NCBI GenBank assembly: GCA_903884005.1 | Contig: CAISDA010000017.1 | Coordinates: 95,102-159,101, forward strand | From: an uncultured Ignavibacteriota bacterium | Lineage (GTDB): Bacteria > Bacteroidota > Ignavibacteria > UBA10030 > UBA8401 | Direction: 5' to 3' | Length of the DNA stretch: 64,000 bases | In this document: piece by piece, positions 1 through 8,404 of the stretch | How the letters are laid out: the number at the start of each line of letters is the position of its first letter | How positions within the stretch are numbered: position 1 is the stretch's first letter | Notes under the pieces: model-generated | Told to the model about the DNA's origin: nothing | Seen by the model: only the letters and a program-made list of their open reading frames with translations | Database searches by the model: none | Translations under genes and position numbers: made by a program

Positions 1-726
1 GGCATGCACATACAGCGCAACAAGGCGATCGTCGGAGACAACGCATTCGCGCACGAAGCCGGCATCCATCAGGACGGCATGCTGAAAAATGCGATCACGT
101 ACGAGATCATGACGCCCGAAAGCGTGGGCATCAAGCACAGCACCCTGGTGCTCGGCAAGCATTCCGGGCGCCACGCGCTGAAGCAGCGGTTTCAGGAACT
201 CGGATATCAGTTGTCCGCCGAGGAACTCGAAGCGGCATACGCGGCGTTCACAACGATCGCCGACGAAAAAAAGCAGGTGTTCGACGACGATCTGATCGCC
301 ATTCTCCAGAACGAAGTGTCGGAGACGCCCGAAACGTACACGCTCGAAACGCTGCAGGTCACCAGCGGCTTGAATCTCATTGCCACCGCGACGGTCGCAT
401 TAAAGAAGGGCGAGGAGGTCTCGCAGGACTCGGCCACCGGCGACGGTCCCGTTGACGCCGCCTATCATGCGATTGAACGCATCACCGGCATTCGCGGAGA
501 GCTGCTCGACTATTCTATCAAATCGGTATCGTGGGGCCACGACGCCATCGGTGAAGTGCACGTGAAGATCACGATCGACGGGTACGTGTTCAACGGCCGT
601 TCGGCAAGCACCGACGTCATCACCGGAAGCGTGAAGGCGTATCTCAATGCGATCAATCACGCATCGACCGCCCGATACAGAAAAGACAAACCGTCCGACG
701 TGAAGCGCGAGGGCGCGGCGGTGTGA
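1..726 (+). CDS. leuA: 2-isopropylmalate synthase, C-terminal part (5' end outside window)
   Basis: This is the C-terminal half of 2-isopropylmalate synthase, which condenses acetyl-CoA with 2-oxoisovalerate in the first committed step of leucine synthesis. The reading frame is open to the window edge, so the catalytic TIM barrel lies mostly upstream and about 241 residues remain. The visible part opens with the linker region (HEAGIHQDGMLKN, then LGKHSGRHAL), typical of LeuA just after the barrel. It ends in the regulatory LeuA dimer domain (approximately the last 130 residues, with the GDGPVDA signature) that binds leucine for feedback inhibition. The next genes are leuC, leuD and leuB, which supports LeuA over homocitrate or citramalate synthase. 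The ATG at position 4 is an internal methionine, not the start. Confidence 0.93.
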   Translation, partial: GMHIQRNKAIVGDNAFAHEAGIHQDGMLKNAITYEIMTPESVGIKHSTLVLGKHSGRHALKQRFQELGYQLSAEELEAAYAAFTTIADEKKQVFDDDLIAILQNEVSETPETYTLETLQVTSGLNLIATATVALKKGEEVSQDSATGDGPVDAAYHAIERITGIRGELLDYSIKSVSWGHDAIGEVHVKITIDGYVFNGRSASTDVITGSVKAYLNAINHASTARYRKDKPSDVKREGAAV

Positions 727-822
727 GCCGGCGCTTGACGCAGCGGACGCACGTAGGTTGTGTGTGCTCGCCCGAGGCAAGCTTCATTTACGTACTGATG
801 AGTAGTTGAAGAGTGTTTTTTT

Positions 823-997
823 GTACCTACTCAGCGTAATCTATAGTCCTTGTCATTCTGAGGGAGCTCGAGCGACCGAAGAATCTAAAAAACATCAGCA
901 ACGGGGAACATGAATTTAATGTCTCATGTATCGACCACTGTTTTAGATCCTTCGCTTCGCTCAGGATGACAATGATTTTGGTGCACACTGAGGAGTT
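823..997. repeat. Palindromic interspersed element upstream of leuC
   Basis: The leuA-leuC spacer (727-1028) is filled mainly by a nested inverted repeat. The inner arms TTGTCATTCTGAG (850-862) and CTCAGGATGACAA (960-972) pair with one mismatch. Inside them GAAGAATCTAAAA (879-891) pairs with TTTTAGATCCTTC (941-953), also with one mismatch. The outer arms are CTCAGCG (830-836) and the CACTGAG around 986-992. Translated in reverse, this core gives the spurious peptide VILSEAKDL that litters many bacterial annotations, so it is a MITE-like or REP-like repeat and not a gene. A shorter relative lies at 47208-47291 in front of another gene. No transposase is present. Confidence 0.75.
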
Positions 998-1028
998 ACA
1001 TTTTTTCACCATAAAGGAGTTATGTGTT

Positions 1029-2327
1029 ATGGCTATGACGATCACCGAAAAAATTCTGGCGAACCATTCAAATAAAAAAGAGGCAAAGCCCGGCGACAAC
1101 CTGTGGATCGACGTGGATGTGCTGATGACGCACGACGTCTGCGGGCCGGGCACCTTCGGCATCTTCAAAAAGGAATTCGGGCCAGGCGCCAAGGTGTGGG
1201 ACCGGGACAAGGTGGTCATCATTCCCGATCATTACATCTTCACTTCCGACAAGCATGCACGGCGCAATATCGAGATCCTGCGAGACTTCGTGAAAGAGCA
1301 GGACCTTCCCCATTATTACGACGTGGATTCGCCGCGCTATAAAGGCGTCTGTCATGTCGCGCTTCCCGAAGAGGGGTTCACGCGGCCGGGCGAGGTGCTC
1401 TTTGGAACCGATTCGCACACATGCACCGCGGGGGCCTTCGGCGAATTTGCCACCGGCATCGGCAACACCGATGCGGCATTCGTGCTGGGCACCGGTAAAT
1501 TATGGGTGAAGGTGCCGGCAACGATGAAGTTTGTGTTCGAAGGAACGCTTCCGAAATATTTGATGGCGAAGGATCTGATCCTCACGGCCATCGGCGCCGT
1601 CGGCGTCGACGGCGCGACATACCGCACGATGGAATTTTCCGGTTCGACGATCGACGCGATGTCCATGGAAGACCGCATGACGCTCTGCAACATGGTGATC
1701 GAAGCGGGCGGCAAGAACGGCATCTGCGTGCCGGACGCGACCACGATCGATTATGTCCGCGCGCGCACCCAGAAAGAATTCGAATGCTTCTACAACGACG
1801 ACGATGCGCAGTATTACAGCGTGCACCGGTTCAACGTGAGGGACATCGAGCCGACGGTGGCAAAGCCGCATTCGCCGGACAACAAGGCGCGCGTGAGCGA
1901 AGTGGCGGGCACGAAATTGGACAGGGCGTACATCGGCAGCTGCACGGGCGGAAAAATTTCGGACTTCGTGGCGGCCGCTGAGATCCTTCGCGGTCAACAC
2001 GTGGCGATCGATACGTTCATTGTGCCGGCAACGACGGACGTAGAGCGGGCCATCAACACGATCACCGTGGATGGAAAAACGATCATGCAGGTCTTCCGGG
2101 ATGCCGGATGCCGCATCGGCGAGCCGTCGTGCGCAGCGTGTCTCGGCGGCCCGACCGATACCTTCGGCCGATTGAACGGCGTTGAAGTGTGCATCTCGAC
2201 CACCAACAGGAATTTTCCGGGACGCATGGGTTCGCCGAAATCGCAGGTGTATCTGGCATCTCCCTATACCGTCGCAGCATCTGCGGTGAAGGGCGTCATA
2301 ACGAATCCCCGCGAGTTTTTTGAATAA
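1029..2327 (+). CDS. leuC: 3-isopropylmalate dehydratase, large subunit
   Basis: LeuC and LeuD form the aconitase-like isopropylmalate isomerase, which converts 2- to 3-isopropylmalate in leucine synthesis. The protein is 432 residues. It has the family signature GTDSHTCTAGAFG and the three [4Fe-4S] ligands expected of the family: Cys305 in IGSCTGG, and Cys368 and Cys371 in PSCAACLGG. The start at 1029 is chosen because AAAGGAG lies nine bases upstream and the protein then begins MAMTITEKIL as in homologues. The frame is open further upstream, into the palindromic repeat, but that extension is not conserved-looking. The length fits the shorter, archaeal/Thermotoga-like LeuC type. The small subunit is two genes downstream, separated by panD. 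Confidence 0.95.
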   Translation: MAMTITEKILANHSNKKEAKPGDNLWIDVDVLMTHDVCGPGTFGIFKKEFGPGAKVWDRDKVVIIPDHYIFTSDKHARRNIEILRDFVKEQDLPHYYDVDSPRYKGVCHVALPEEGFTRPGEVLFGTDSHTCTAGAFGEFATGIGNTDAAFVLGTGKLWVKVPATMKFVFEGTLPKYLMAKDLILTAIGAVGVDGATYRTMEFSGSTIDAMSMEDRMTLCNMVIEAGGKNGICVPDATTIDYVRARTQKEFECFYNDDDAQYYSVHRFNVRDIEPTVAKPHSPDNKARVSEVAGTKLDRAYIGSCTGGKISDFVAAAEILRGQHVAIDTFIVPATTDVERAINTITVDGKTIMQVFRDAGCRIGEPSCAACLGGPTDTFGRLNGVEVCISTTNRNFPGRMGSPKSQVYLASPYTVAASAVKGVITNPREFFE

Positions 2328-2460
2328 TAGGATGACGGTACTGCGCCTCACACTGCAACGCGGTGCACCGGTAGGCGCATTGACCGCACCCGAGCGATTG
2401 GTTTGAAATTCGAGTATATTGGAAATGAACCCCACTTATTCACTTAACTACACAAAAGCT

Positions 2461-2802
2461 ATGCGCTGGTTATTGCGTTCCAAAATACACAAAGCCACGG
2501 TCACCGAGGCTGATCTCAATTACATCGGCAGCATCACGATCGACGCCGATCTCCTGGACAAAGTCGGACTGTGGGAGGGGGAGAAGGTGCTCATCACAAG
2601 CAACACATCGGGAGCCCGGCTCGAAACCTATACGATTCCCGGCGCACGAGGTTCGGGTATCATCTGCATGAACGGTGCTTCGGCGCATTTGATCAAGGCC
2701 GGAGAAGAGATCATCATCATGGGATACGAAATGACGGATGGGCCGGTGACGCCGACGGCCATTCTTGTCGACGAAAAAAACGCGTTCGTGCGCTATCTGT
2801 AA
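2461..2802 (+). CDS. panD: Aspartate 1-decarboxylase
   Basis: PanD is the pyruvoyl-dependent aspartate decarboxylase that makes beta-alanine for pantothenate and coenzyme A. The 113-residue product carries the PanD core [18 protein letters not shown]. Self-cleavage should occur at Gly23-Ser24 in YIGS, which creates the pyruvoyl group; Tyr and Asn/Gly residues of the active site ([15 protein letters not shown]) follow. I chose ATG 2461 because it puts the cleavage site at the usual residue 24. Upstream in-frame TTG 2419 and ATG 2425 would add 12-14 atypical residues, and none of the starts has a clear Shine-Dalgarno sequence. Its place between leuC and leuD, which encode one enzyme, is unusual. 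Confidence 0.93.
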   Translation: MRWLLRSKIHKATVTEADLNYIGSITIDADLLDKVGLWEGEKVLITSNTSGARLETYTIPGARGSGIICMNGASAHLIKAGEEIIIMGYEMTDGPVTPTAILVDEKNAFVRYL

Positions 2803-2921
2803 TCACACGGTGCCGCTCTTGCCTCGCCGCGTGCGGTGAATGTTGTTCGGCGCTGCTGATAAATGTCAATCTCACACTCTCCCGCCGATTGGGGGAGCTT
2901 CATGTTCACAAGACCATCATC

Positions 2922-3491
2922 ATGCTCAAACATATCATTTCCGGCAAGGCATTCGTGCTCGGCAACGACATCGATACGGATCAGATCATACCGGCGGCAC
3001 ATCTGGTGTACAAACTGGATGATCCCGAGGAGAGGAAAAATTACGGGGCGTTCGCGTTGAGCGGCGTACCGGCCGCACAGTCCGGGTTGCCCGTGGGCGG
3101 CATTCCGTTCATCGGCGAAGGGACATGGCAGTCCGAGTATACCATCGTCATCGGTGGGAAAAATTTCGGCTGCGGCTCGTCGCGCGAACATGCGCCCGTG
3201 GCACTGAACATTGCCGGCATCGAAGCAGTCGTCGCGGAATCATACGCGCGTATTTTTTACCGCAATTCGGTGGACGGCGGATTCGTGGCCCCCTTCGAAA
3301 CGAGCGAACACCTATACCGGGAAATACGCACCGGCGACGATCTGACGCTCGATACGCAGGCATGCACGCTTGAAAACACGACGCAGCGGAAAACGTATGC
3401 GCTGCGGCCGCTCGGCGATATTGAGGCCATCCTGCGCGCCGGCGGCGTCTTTAATTACGCACGCGAAACGGGCATGATCGAAACGAAGTAG
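2922..3491 (+). CDS. leuD: 3-isopropylmalate dehydratase, small subunit
   Basis: This is the swivel-domain partner of LeuC. From ATG 2922 the product is 189 residues and starts MLKHIISGKAFVLGNDIDTD. The family motifs DIDTDQIIPA near the N-terminus and GCGSSREHAPVAL in the middle are clear; the latter forms part of the substrate-binding loop. The frame stays open upstream to 2571, overlapping panD, but that part is only a panD shadow. The length is slightly above the archaeal-type LeuD (about 165 residues) and below the enterobacterial type (about 200). It is followed by proC 26 bases downstream, suggesting one transcript. Confidence 0.93.
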   Translation: MLKHIISGKAFVLGNDIDTDQIIPAAHLVYKLDDPEERKNYGAFALSGVPAAQSGLPVGGIPFIGEGTWQSEYTIVIGGKNFGCGSSREHAPVALNIAGIEAVVAESYARIFYRNSVDGGFVAPFETSEHLYREIRTGDDLTLDTQACTLENTTQRKTYALRPLGDIEAILRAGGVFNYARETGMIETK

Positions 3492-3517
3492 CACATTATT
3501 CCATCATCACTCCCTTT

Positions 3518-4351
3518 ATGTCTCCCACACATTTGAACCGCTCCATAGCCATCATCGGCGCCGGCAACATGGGAACCTCGCTCCTGCGGGGCATCCTGAA
3601 TGCCAACCTCACGCCGTCGAAGAAGATCACGATCAGCGGCACGCGCATCGACCGGCTCGAGGCGCTGGGCAAGGAATACGCCGTGCAGCATACGACGGAC
3701 AATGCCGAGGCGGCGAAAAATTCCGAGATCATCATTCTCTGCATCAAGGCATATATGATCGGACGCGTGCTCGATGAAATGCACGCCTCGCTGAACGAAC
3801 ACCAGCTGATCATCTCGATCGCCGCCGGCGTGACCATGGAGTCGATACAGAAACGGACGGGAAAAAAAACGCAGGTGGTGCGCGCCATGCCGAACATCGC
3901 CTCGACGATCGGGTATGGGGTGACGGCCGTCGCCTTCGGCACCTATGTGCACGAACGCGAGCACAACGTGGCGATGAAAATTTTCGAAGCGGTGGGAGAT
4001 GTCGTGGTGGTCGACGAGCATCTTCTCGATGCGGTCACGGGATTGAGCGGCAGCGGCCCGGCCTACATCTACATGGTGATCGAATCGCTCATCGACGGAG
4101 GCGTGAAAATGGGCCTGCCCCGCGACATCGCGACGAAACTCGCCGTGCAAACAGTGCTCGGCTCGGCGATGCTCGTGAAGCAGTCCAACATCCATCCTGC
4201 CATTCTGCGCGACCAGGTGACCACGCCCGGCGGCACCACGATCAACGCGATACACGAATTGGAATCGCACGGTCTCCGCTCGATGCTGATCGATGCGGTG
4301 GCCACTGCAACCCGCCGTTCCAAAGAACTGAGCGAGTTGATAAACACATAG
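3518..4351 (+). CDS. proC: Pyrroline-5-carboxylate reductase
   Basis: ProC reduces 1-pyrroline-5-carboxylate to proline with NAD(P)H in the cytoplasm. The 277-residue product has an N-terminal Rossmann motif (IIGAGNMGTSLLRG, residues about 11-24). Its C-terminal dimerisation domain carries the signature DQVTTPGGTTINAIHELE and the conserved SGSGPAYIY of the active-site region. The length is normal. It sits between leuD and leuB and interrupts the leucine genes; the tight spacing after leuD suggests co-transcription. After its stop codon there is a 200-base spacer filled by a dispersed hairpin repeat. Confidence 0.94.
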   Translation: MSPTHLNRSIAIIGAGNMGTSLLRGILNANLTPSKKITISGTRIDRLEALGKEYAVQHTTDNAEAAKNSEIIILCIKAYMIGRVLDEMHASLNEHQLIISIAAGVTMESIQKRTGKKTQVVRAMPNIASTIGYGVTAVAFGTYVHEREHNVAMKIFEAVGDVVVVDEHLLDAVTGLSGSGPAYIYMVIESLIDGGVKMGLPRDIATKLAVQTVLGSAMLVKQSNIHPAILRDQVTTPGGTTINAIHELESHGLRSMLIDAVATATRRSKELSELINT

Positions 4352-4352
4352 G

Positions 4353-4487
4353 AGTGCAGTCTGTTCGCCAACGGCAAACTTTTTTCTCGAAGTTCCTCGC
4401 TGTCGTTGCATCGGTGCGCATGTAGGGCGAAACGGTATTTCGCCCGCTCGAGCGAAGCGGTGCAAGTTTTTGTGAGTTACTAGGGAG
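4353..4487 (+). repeat. Dispersed modular hairpin repeat, copy 1
   Basis: Begins just after proC with a CTGTTCGCC module, then a TTTTTTCTCGAAG-like module and GTTGCATCGGTGCGCATGTA. A hairpin follows (GGGCGAAA ... TTTCGCCC, 4425-4445), then GCTCGAGCGAAGCGGTGCAA and GTGAGTTACTAGGGAG. Each block recurs in other combinations at 19902, 20025, 23757, 39040, 52518, 53792 and 55341. It has no coding potential. Confidence 0.8.
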
Positions 4488-4551
4488 CGCGTGTGCGGCA
4501 CAGAACGAACCTCTTACCACACACTCATCACTTATTCGACACCACGCACCT

Positions 4552-5625
4552 ATGAACAAGAAGATCGCAGTCATTCCCGGAGACGGGATCGGAATAGAGG
4601 TGGTCGCAGCCGCCCTGACCGTGCTTCAAAAGATCGGGAAGACGTTCAACCATACGTTCGCCTACACGAAGGGGCTCGCCGGAGGCGCGGCCTTGGACGC
4701 ACTCGGCGTGCCGCTCCCCGACGAGACGCTGGCGAAGTGCCGCGAAAGCGATGCGGTCATATTAGGCGCCGTGGGCGGACCGAAATGGGACATGAATCCC
4801 CAACAGTTGCGGCCCGAACAGGCGCTGCTGGCCCTCCGCAAAGAGCTCGGGTTGTACTCGAATATCCGGCCCGCAAAAATTTATTCGGCGCTTGTCGATG
4901 CGTCGTCGCTCAAGAGGGAAGTGGTCGAGGGCGTGGACCTTATCGTCGTGCGCGAACTGACGGGCGGGCTGTATTTTGGGACGCCCCGCGGGATCGAGTC
5001 GCGCGACCGGGAGCTGGTCGGATTCAATACGATGATCTATTCGGAATCCGAGATACAGCGGATCGCGCGCTCGGCATTCGAGATCGCCATGGCGCGCGGG
5101 AAAAAGGTCTGCTCGGTGGACAAGGCGAATATCCTCGAGACGTCGCAGCTGTGGCGGACCGTCGTGATCGAGACCGCAAAAGAATATTCCGACATCGAGC
5201 TCACGCATATGTACGTGGACAATTGCGCGATGCAGCTCATCCGCAATCCGAAGCAGTTCGACGTCATCGTCACCGAAAACATGTTCGGCGACATCCTGTC
5301 CGACGCCGCGGCCATGCTCACCGGATCCATCGGCATGCTTGCATCGGCGAGCGTTGGCGGGAGCGTGGCGATGTACGAACCGGTGCACGGCTCGGCGCCG
5401 GATATTGCCGGACAGAACAAGGCGAACCCCATTGCAACAATCGCGTCCGTGGCAATGATGCTCCGTTTTTCGTTTTCACTCGGCCGCGAAGCCGATGCCA
5501 TCGAGAAGGCGATCGAGGATGTGCTGAGCGCCGGGTACCGGACAGGCGATATTTATACCAAAGGCACTACGCTTGTGGGTACGCGGGAAATGGCCGATCA
5601 CATCTGTCAGCGGATCGTGTCGTGA
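4552..5625 (+). CDS. leuB: 3-isopropylmalate dehydrogenase
   Basis: LeuB oxidatively decarboxylates 3-isopropylmalate to 2-oxoisocaproate, the last pathway-specific step before leucine transamination. The 357-residue protein starts [16 protein letters not shown] and has ELTGGLYFG, the substrate-contact arginine region ([13 protein letters not shown]) and [14 protein letters not shown]. The metal-binding aspartates are Asp247 and Asp251 in [19 protein letters not shown]. The [10 protein letters not shown] loop that recognises NAD is present. All of this favours LeuB over isocitrate or tartrate dehydrogenase. Its stop codon overlaps the GTG start of the next gene by four bases. Confidence 0.95.
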   Translation: MNKKIAVIPGDGIGIEVVAAALTVLQKIGKTFNHTFAYTKGLAGGAALDALGVPLPDETLAKCRESDAVILGAVGGPKWDMNPQQLRPEQALLALRKELGLYSNIRPAKIYSALVDASSLKREVVEGVDLIVVRELTGGLYFGTPRGIESRDRELVGFNTMIYSESEIQRIARSAFEIAMARGKKVCSVDKANILETSQLWRTVVIETAKEYSDIELTHMYVDNCAMQLIRNPKQFDVIVTENMFGDILSDAAAMLTGSIGMLASASVGGSVAMYEPVHGSAPDIAGQNKANPIATIASVAMMLRFSFSLGREADAIEKAIEDVLSAGYRTGDIYTKGTTLVGTREMADHICQRIVS

Positions 5626-6143
5626 CAAGCGTGGGACTAAGCATCGGCCATTCGCTCTGCACGCTCCGCCAGTGGCGGGAGGGCGACGAGCAATCGCTCG
5701 CTGCAAATGCAAACAATAAAAAAATCTGGATGAATCTGCGCGACGTCTTTCCGTTCCCGTACACGCTCAAGAATGCCGTGCTCTGGATCGAATTGTCGAA
5801 AGAGTCGAAGACAAATTTTGCGATCGACGTGGACGGCCAGGCTGTCGGCGACATCGCGCTCACGATGCAGGGCGACCTGATGCGCCGCAGCGCCGAGCTC
5901 GGGTACTGGCTCGGGGAAGCATACTGGGGACGCGGCATCATGACTGAAGCGGTCCGTGCCATGACCGACTACGCATTCCAATCGTTCGATATCAACCGTG
6001 TCTTCGCAGGGATCCTCGAATATAATGCGGCGTCCGCCCGGGTGCTTGAAAAGAACGGTTACGTCTGCGAGGGGCGGCTCAGACAGGCGTGTAGCAAAGA
6101 AGGGAAGTTGTACGATCAATTGATCTTTGCAACGGTCCGTTGA
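5622..6143 (+). CDS. GNAT-family N-acetyltransferase (RimJ/RimL-like)
   Basis: A 173-residue acetyl-CoA-dependent acetyltransferase of the Acetyltransf_3 (RimJ/RimL) type. The family pattern is visible: an N-terminal [12 protein letters not shown], the strand [20 protein letters not shown] containing the acetyl-CoA-binding R/Q-x-x-G-x-G/A-like turn, and the late motif [17 protein letters not shown]. The start is GTG 5622, which shares GTGA with the leuB stop, so translational coupling is likely. The same frame is open far upstream inside leuB, but that stretch is a shadow. The acceptor could be a protein N-terminus or a small amine; the context (leuB before, lysC after) does not reveal it. 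Confidence 0.85.
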   Translation: MTSVGLSIGHSLCTLRQWREGDEQSLAANANNKKIWMNLRDVFPFPYTLKNAVLWIELSKESKTNFAIDVDGQAVGDIALTMQGDLMRRSAELGYWLGEAYWGRGIMTEAVRAMTDYAFQSFDINRVFAGILEYNAASARVLEKNGYVCEGRLRQACSKEGKLYDQLIFATVR

Positions 6144-6177
6144 GCATTCAGTAACAATCAGGAAGCGGGGAGATCCT

Positions 6178-7572
6178 ATGTTGACAATGAAATTCGGCGG
6201 AACGTCCGTGGGCGATGTGCTGCGTCTGCAGGAAGTGGTCTCTATCGTGAAAACATTTCTTCCCGAAGAGCCGGTGATCGTCGCGTCGGCGATGAGCGGT
6301 GTGACAAATATCCTCCTGGATTCCGCGCAGCGCGCGGTCGAACGGAACTCCGACGCGGTGGCGCGCAATGTGCAGACGCTGAGGGACAAACACCTCGCCA
6401 TCGCACACGCGCTCGTACACGACGATAACCGCAAAGCACGGCTCATCGCGCAGCAGGAGGTATTGATCGACGAACTCGCCAATCTCTTCCACGGCGTGGC
6501 GCTGCTGAAAGAATTGAGCCCCCGGTCGCTCGACGCCATTGCGTCGTTCGGCGAGATCCTGTCCTGTAACCAGATCAGCGCGATCCTGGAAGAAAGCGGC
6601 ATACCCGCCCAAGCCATCGATGCGCGGACCATCATCCGTACGGACGATCACTTCGGCGAAGCCGCCGTCGATTTCGCAGTCACCAACCGGCTCGTCAGCG
6701 ATCTGCTTGTGCCGTTGGTCGGCCGCAAGATCGTACCGGTTGTGACCGGATTCATTGCCGGCACAGAGGACGGACTGACGACAACGCTCGGACGCAGCGG
6801 ATCGGATTACACCGGTTCCATCGTCGGGGCGGCCGTCGATTCGGGGGAAATTTGGATCTGGACGGATGTGGACGGCGTGATGAGCGCAGACCCGCGCTCG
6901 ATCAAGAACGCCGCAGTGCTGCCGGAACTCTCGTACCGTGAGGCCGCCGAGATGAGCTACTTCGGGGCAAAGGTGATCCATCCGAAAACCATGGTGCCGG
7001 CGATCGAAAAGAACATTCCCATCCGCATAAAAAATACGTTCAATCCCGGAGCGCCGGGAACACTGATCTCCACCAAGACTCAATCGACCGCGAGCGTCGT
7101 GAAAACGGTGACATCGATCGATAATCTGAGCATCATTTCCATTGAAGGCAACGGCATGGTCGGCGTGCCCGGCATTTCGGCGCGCATTTTTTCCGCGCTC
7201 GCGCGCATGAGAGTGAATGTGATGATGATCTCGCAGGCGTCGTCCGAGCATAATGTCTGCATCGTGGTGCCGAAGTCGGACTGCGAGCGCGCCGTGAAGG
7301 AACTGCGGAATGAATTCGAGATCGACATCGCAAAAAAAATAATCGATGACATCGGGGTGCAGGAGCCGATGTCCATCGTCGCGGTTGTGGGCGAAGGCAT
7401 GCGCGGCACATGGGGCATCGCCGGAAAAACATTCGACGCGGTGGCTCGGGCGCACGTCAATATCGTCGCCATCGCCCAGGGTTCGTCCGAGCTGAACATC
7501 TCATTCCTTGTAGAGCAGAAGGAAGCCGCCGCCGCCGTGCAGGCCGTGCACGATGCGTTCTATATCGGCTAA
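6178..7572 (+). CDS. lysC: Aspartate kinase (monofunctional)
   Basis: Aspartokinase phosphorylates aspartate, the entry to lysine, threonine, methionine and diaminopimelate synthesis. The 464-residue protein begins with the kinase signature MKFGGTSVGD and has TTLGRSGSDYTGSI and a WTDVDGVMSADPR segment of the nucleotide/aspartate site. Two C-terminal ACT repeats follow (about residues 305-464; SIISIEGNGMVGVPG and SIVAVVGEGMRG mark their first strands) and should bind lysine or threonine. No homoserine dehydrogenase domain is attached. ATG 6178 is preceded by GGGGAG at a good distance; ATG 6187 (MKFGG) is possible. It ends the biosynthetic block, 34 bases after the acetyltransferase. Confidence 0.94.
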   Translation: MLTMKFGGTSVGDVLRLQEVVSIVKTFLPEEPVIVASAMSGVTNILLDSAQRAVERNSDAVARNVQTLRDKHLAIAHALVHDDNRKARLIAQQEVLIDELANLFHGVALLKELSPRSLDAIASFGEILSCNQISAILEESGIPAQAIDARTIIRTDDHFGEAAVDFAVTNRLVSDLLVPLVGRKIVPVVTGFIAGTEDGLTTTLGRSGSDYTGSIVGAAVDSGEIWIWTDVDGVMSADPRSIKNAAVLPELSYREAAEMSYFGAKVIHPKTMVPAIEKNIPIRIKNTFNPGAPGTLISTKTQSTASVVKTVTSIDNLSIISIEGNGMVGVPGISARIFSALARMRVNVMMISQASSEHNVCIVVPKSDCERAVKELRNEFEIDIAKKIIDDIGVQEPMSIVAVVGEGMRGTWGIAGKTFDAVARAHVNIVAIAQGSSELNISFLVEQKEAAAAVQAVHDAFYIG

Positions 7573-7621
7573 CAGTCCGTCGTACAGATGCAGGTTCGGT
7601 TGTCCGAACTCACCAATACTG

Positions 7622-7651
7622 AAAACCTCGAAGTGTCTGCTTCGAGGTTTT
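7622..7651 (+). terminator. Hairpin terminator after lysC
   Basis: A perfect 12-base inverted repeat, AAAACCTCGAAG (7622-7633) and CTTCGAGGTTTT (7640-7651), with a six-base loop TGTCTG. It lies 50 bases after the lysC stop. The right arm ends in TTTT, so it can act as an intrinsic terminator for the biosynthetic block, possibly in both directions. Confidence 0.7.
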
Positions 7652-8060
7652 ACAGTTTAAAGACAGGCAAAAACACCATTTTCATCCTCGCACAACACCC
7701 CTGAATGCTCTTTCCTCTTCCCCAAAATAGCCTAAATTTGGCTAATATTCGCCAATTGTTAAATATAGAACTGTCCATAAACACCTGCTACACCTGGAAA
7801 ACTGAAAAACATTGGAAAAAAATGGAAATTTTTGAGTACTAATTCCTGGCACATAATATGCTAAATATATTCGGAACGGAAGCAGCACAATTCATCGGTT
7901 TTTACGCGGCTATTTTTGTTGAGGCACCCGAATATAATGGCACTGTGGCTGTTACTCACTGCATCGGCAACGGTTCCTCGATGATCGCACGTGTCCCGTG
8001 CAGTTTCTTCCACAATTAATGCTGTGTTTTTTTGTATTCCACTAAAATAAAAATTTTATC
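7652..8060. other. AT-rich intergenic stretch without recognised gene
   Basis: About 400 bases between the lysC terminator and the next small gene. The base composition is clearly more AT-rich than the surroundings. No open frame with gene-like features, tRNA or repeat copy was found. It probably holds the promoter of the small gene at 8061, but I cannot point to convincing promoter boxes. Confidence 0.4.
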
Positions 8061-8294
8061 ATGGAACAACATAATCACACCCGTGAATTCAGTATGCACA
8101 ATTTCGCTTCCACCGAAGAATTGTATTCATCGATCACGAAGGAAGGTTCGCTTGGCTTATTGGCATTAGGCAGCCAGGGACTATTAACGTGGCGCCAAAA
8201 ACGCGCTGAGTTGTATGAAGTGTTTCCCCCGACGACAGAATCGGAGATGGTTGCAAAACTCACGAACCGTCTTGGCGAAAATGAGTTTGAGTAA
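8061..8294 (+). CDS. Hypothetical small protein
   Basis: A 77-residue frame that I do not recognise. It is acidic at both ends, with a short hydrophobic middle (GSLGLLALGSQGLLTW) followed by a charged WRQKRAELYE segment; it has no signal peptide and no cysteines. It stands alone after a 410-base AT-rich leader and shares no strand context with the minus-strand genes that follow. No Shine-Dalgarno sequence is seen, which is common for other genes here. The codon choice looks ordinary and the reverse strand is also open, so it could be spurious. It is kept because no better gene occupies the place. Confidence 0.45.
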   Translation: MEQHNHTREFSMHNFASTEELYSSITKEGSLGLLALGSQGLLTWRQKRAELYEVFPPTTESEMVAKLTNRLGENEFE

Positions 8295-8404
8295 GCCTGC
8301 CACACCATAACCGCTGCACTTCGCATAAAACGCTGCCGCCGTGAACAGGACCTTCCCGTTTTTTAGCGGGGGTGCGTATGTACGTTCTATCCCAAAATAT
8401 TCCG

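Noticed and set aside
827..1222. Minus-strand frame containing VILSEAKDL
   Set aside because: This is the well-known false translation of a dispersed palindromic repeat; it overlaps the leuC start on the other strand.
3455..4501. 348-codon minus-strand frame opposite proC
   Set aside because: His/Arg-rich composition of an antisense shadow; proC is clearly coding on the plus strand.
4491..6143. 550-codon plus-strand frame over leuB
   Set aside because: Only the last 173 codons are a gene (GNAT); the first part is Arg/Asp-rich and lies in another frame of leuB.
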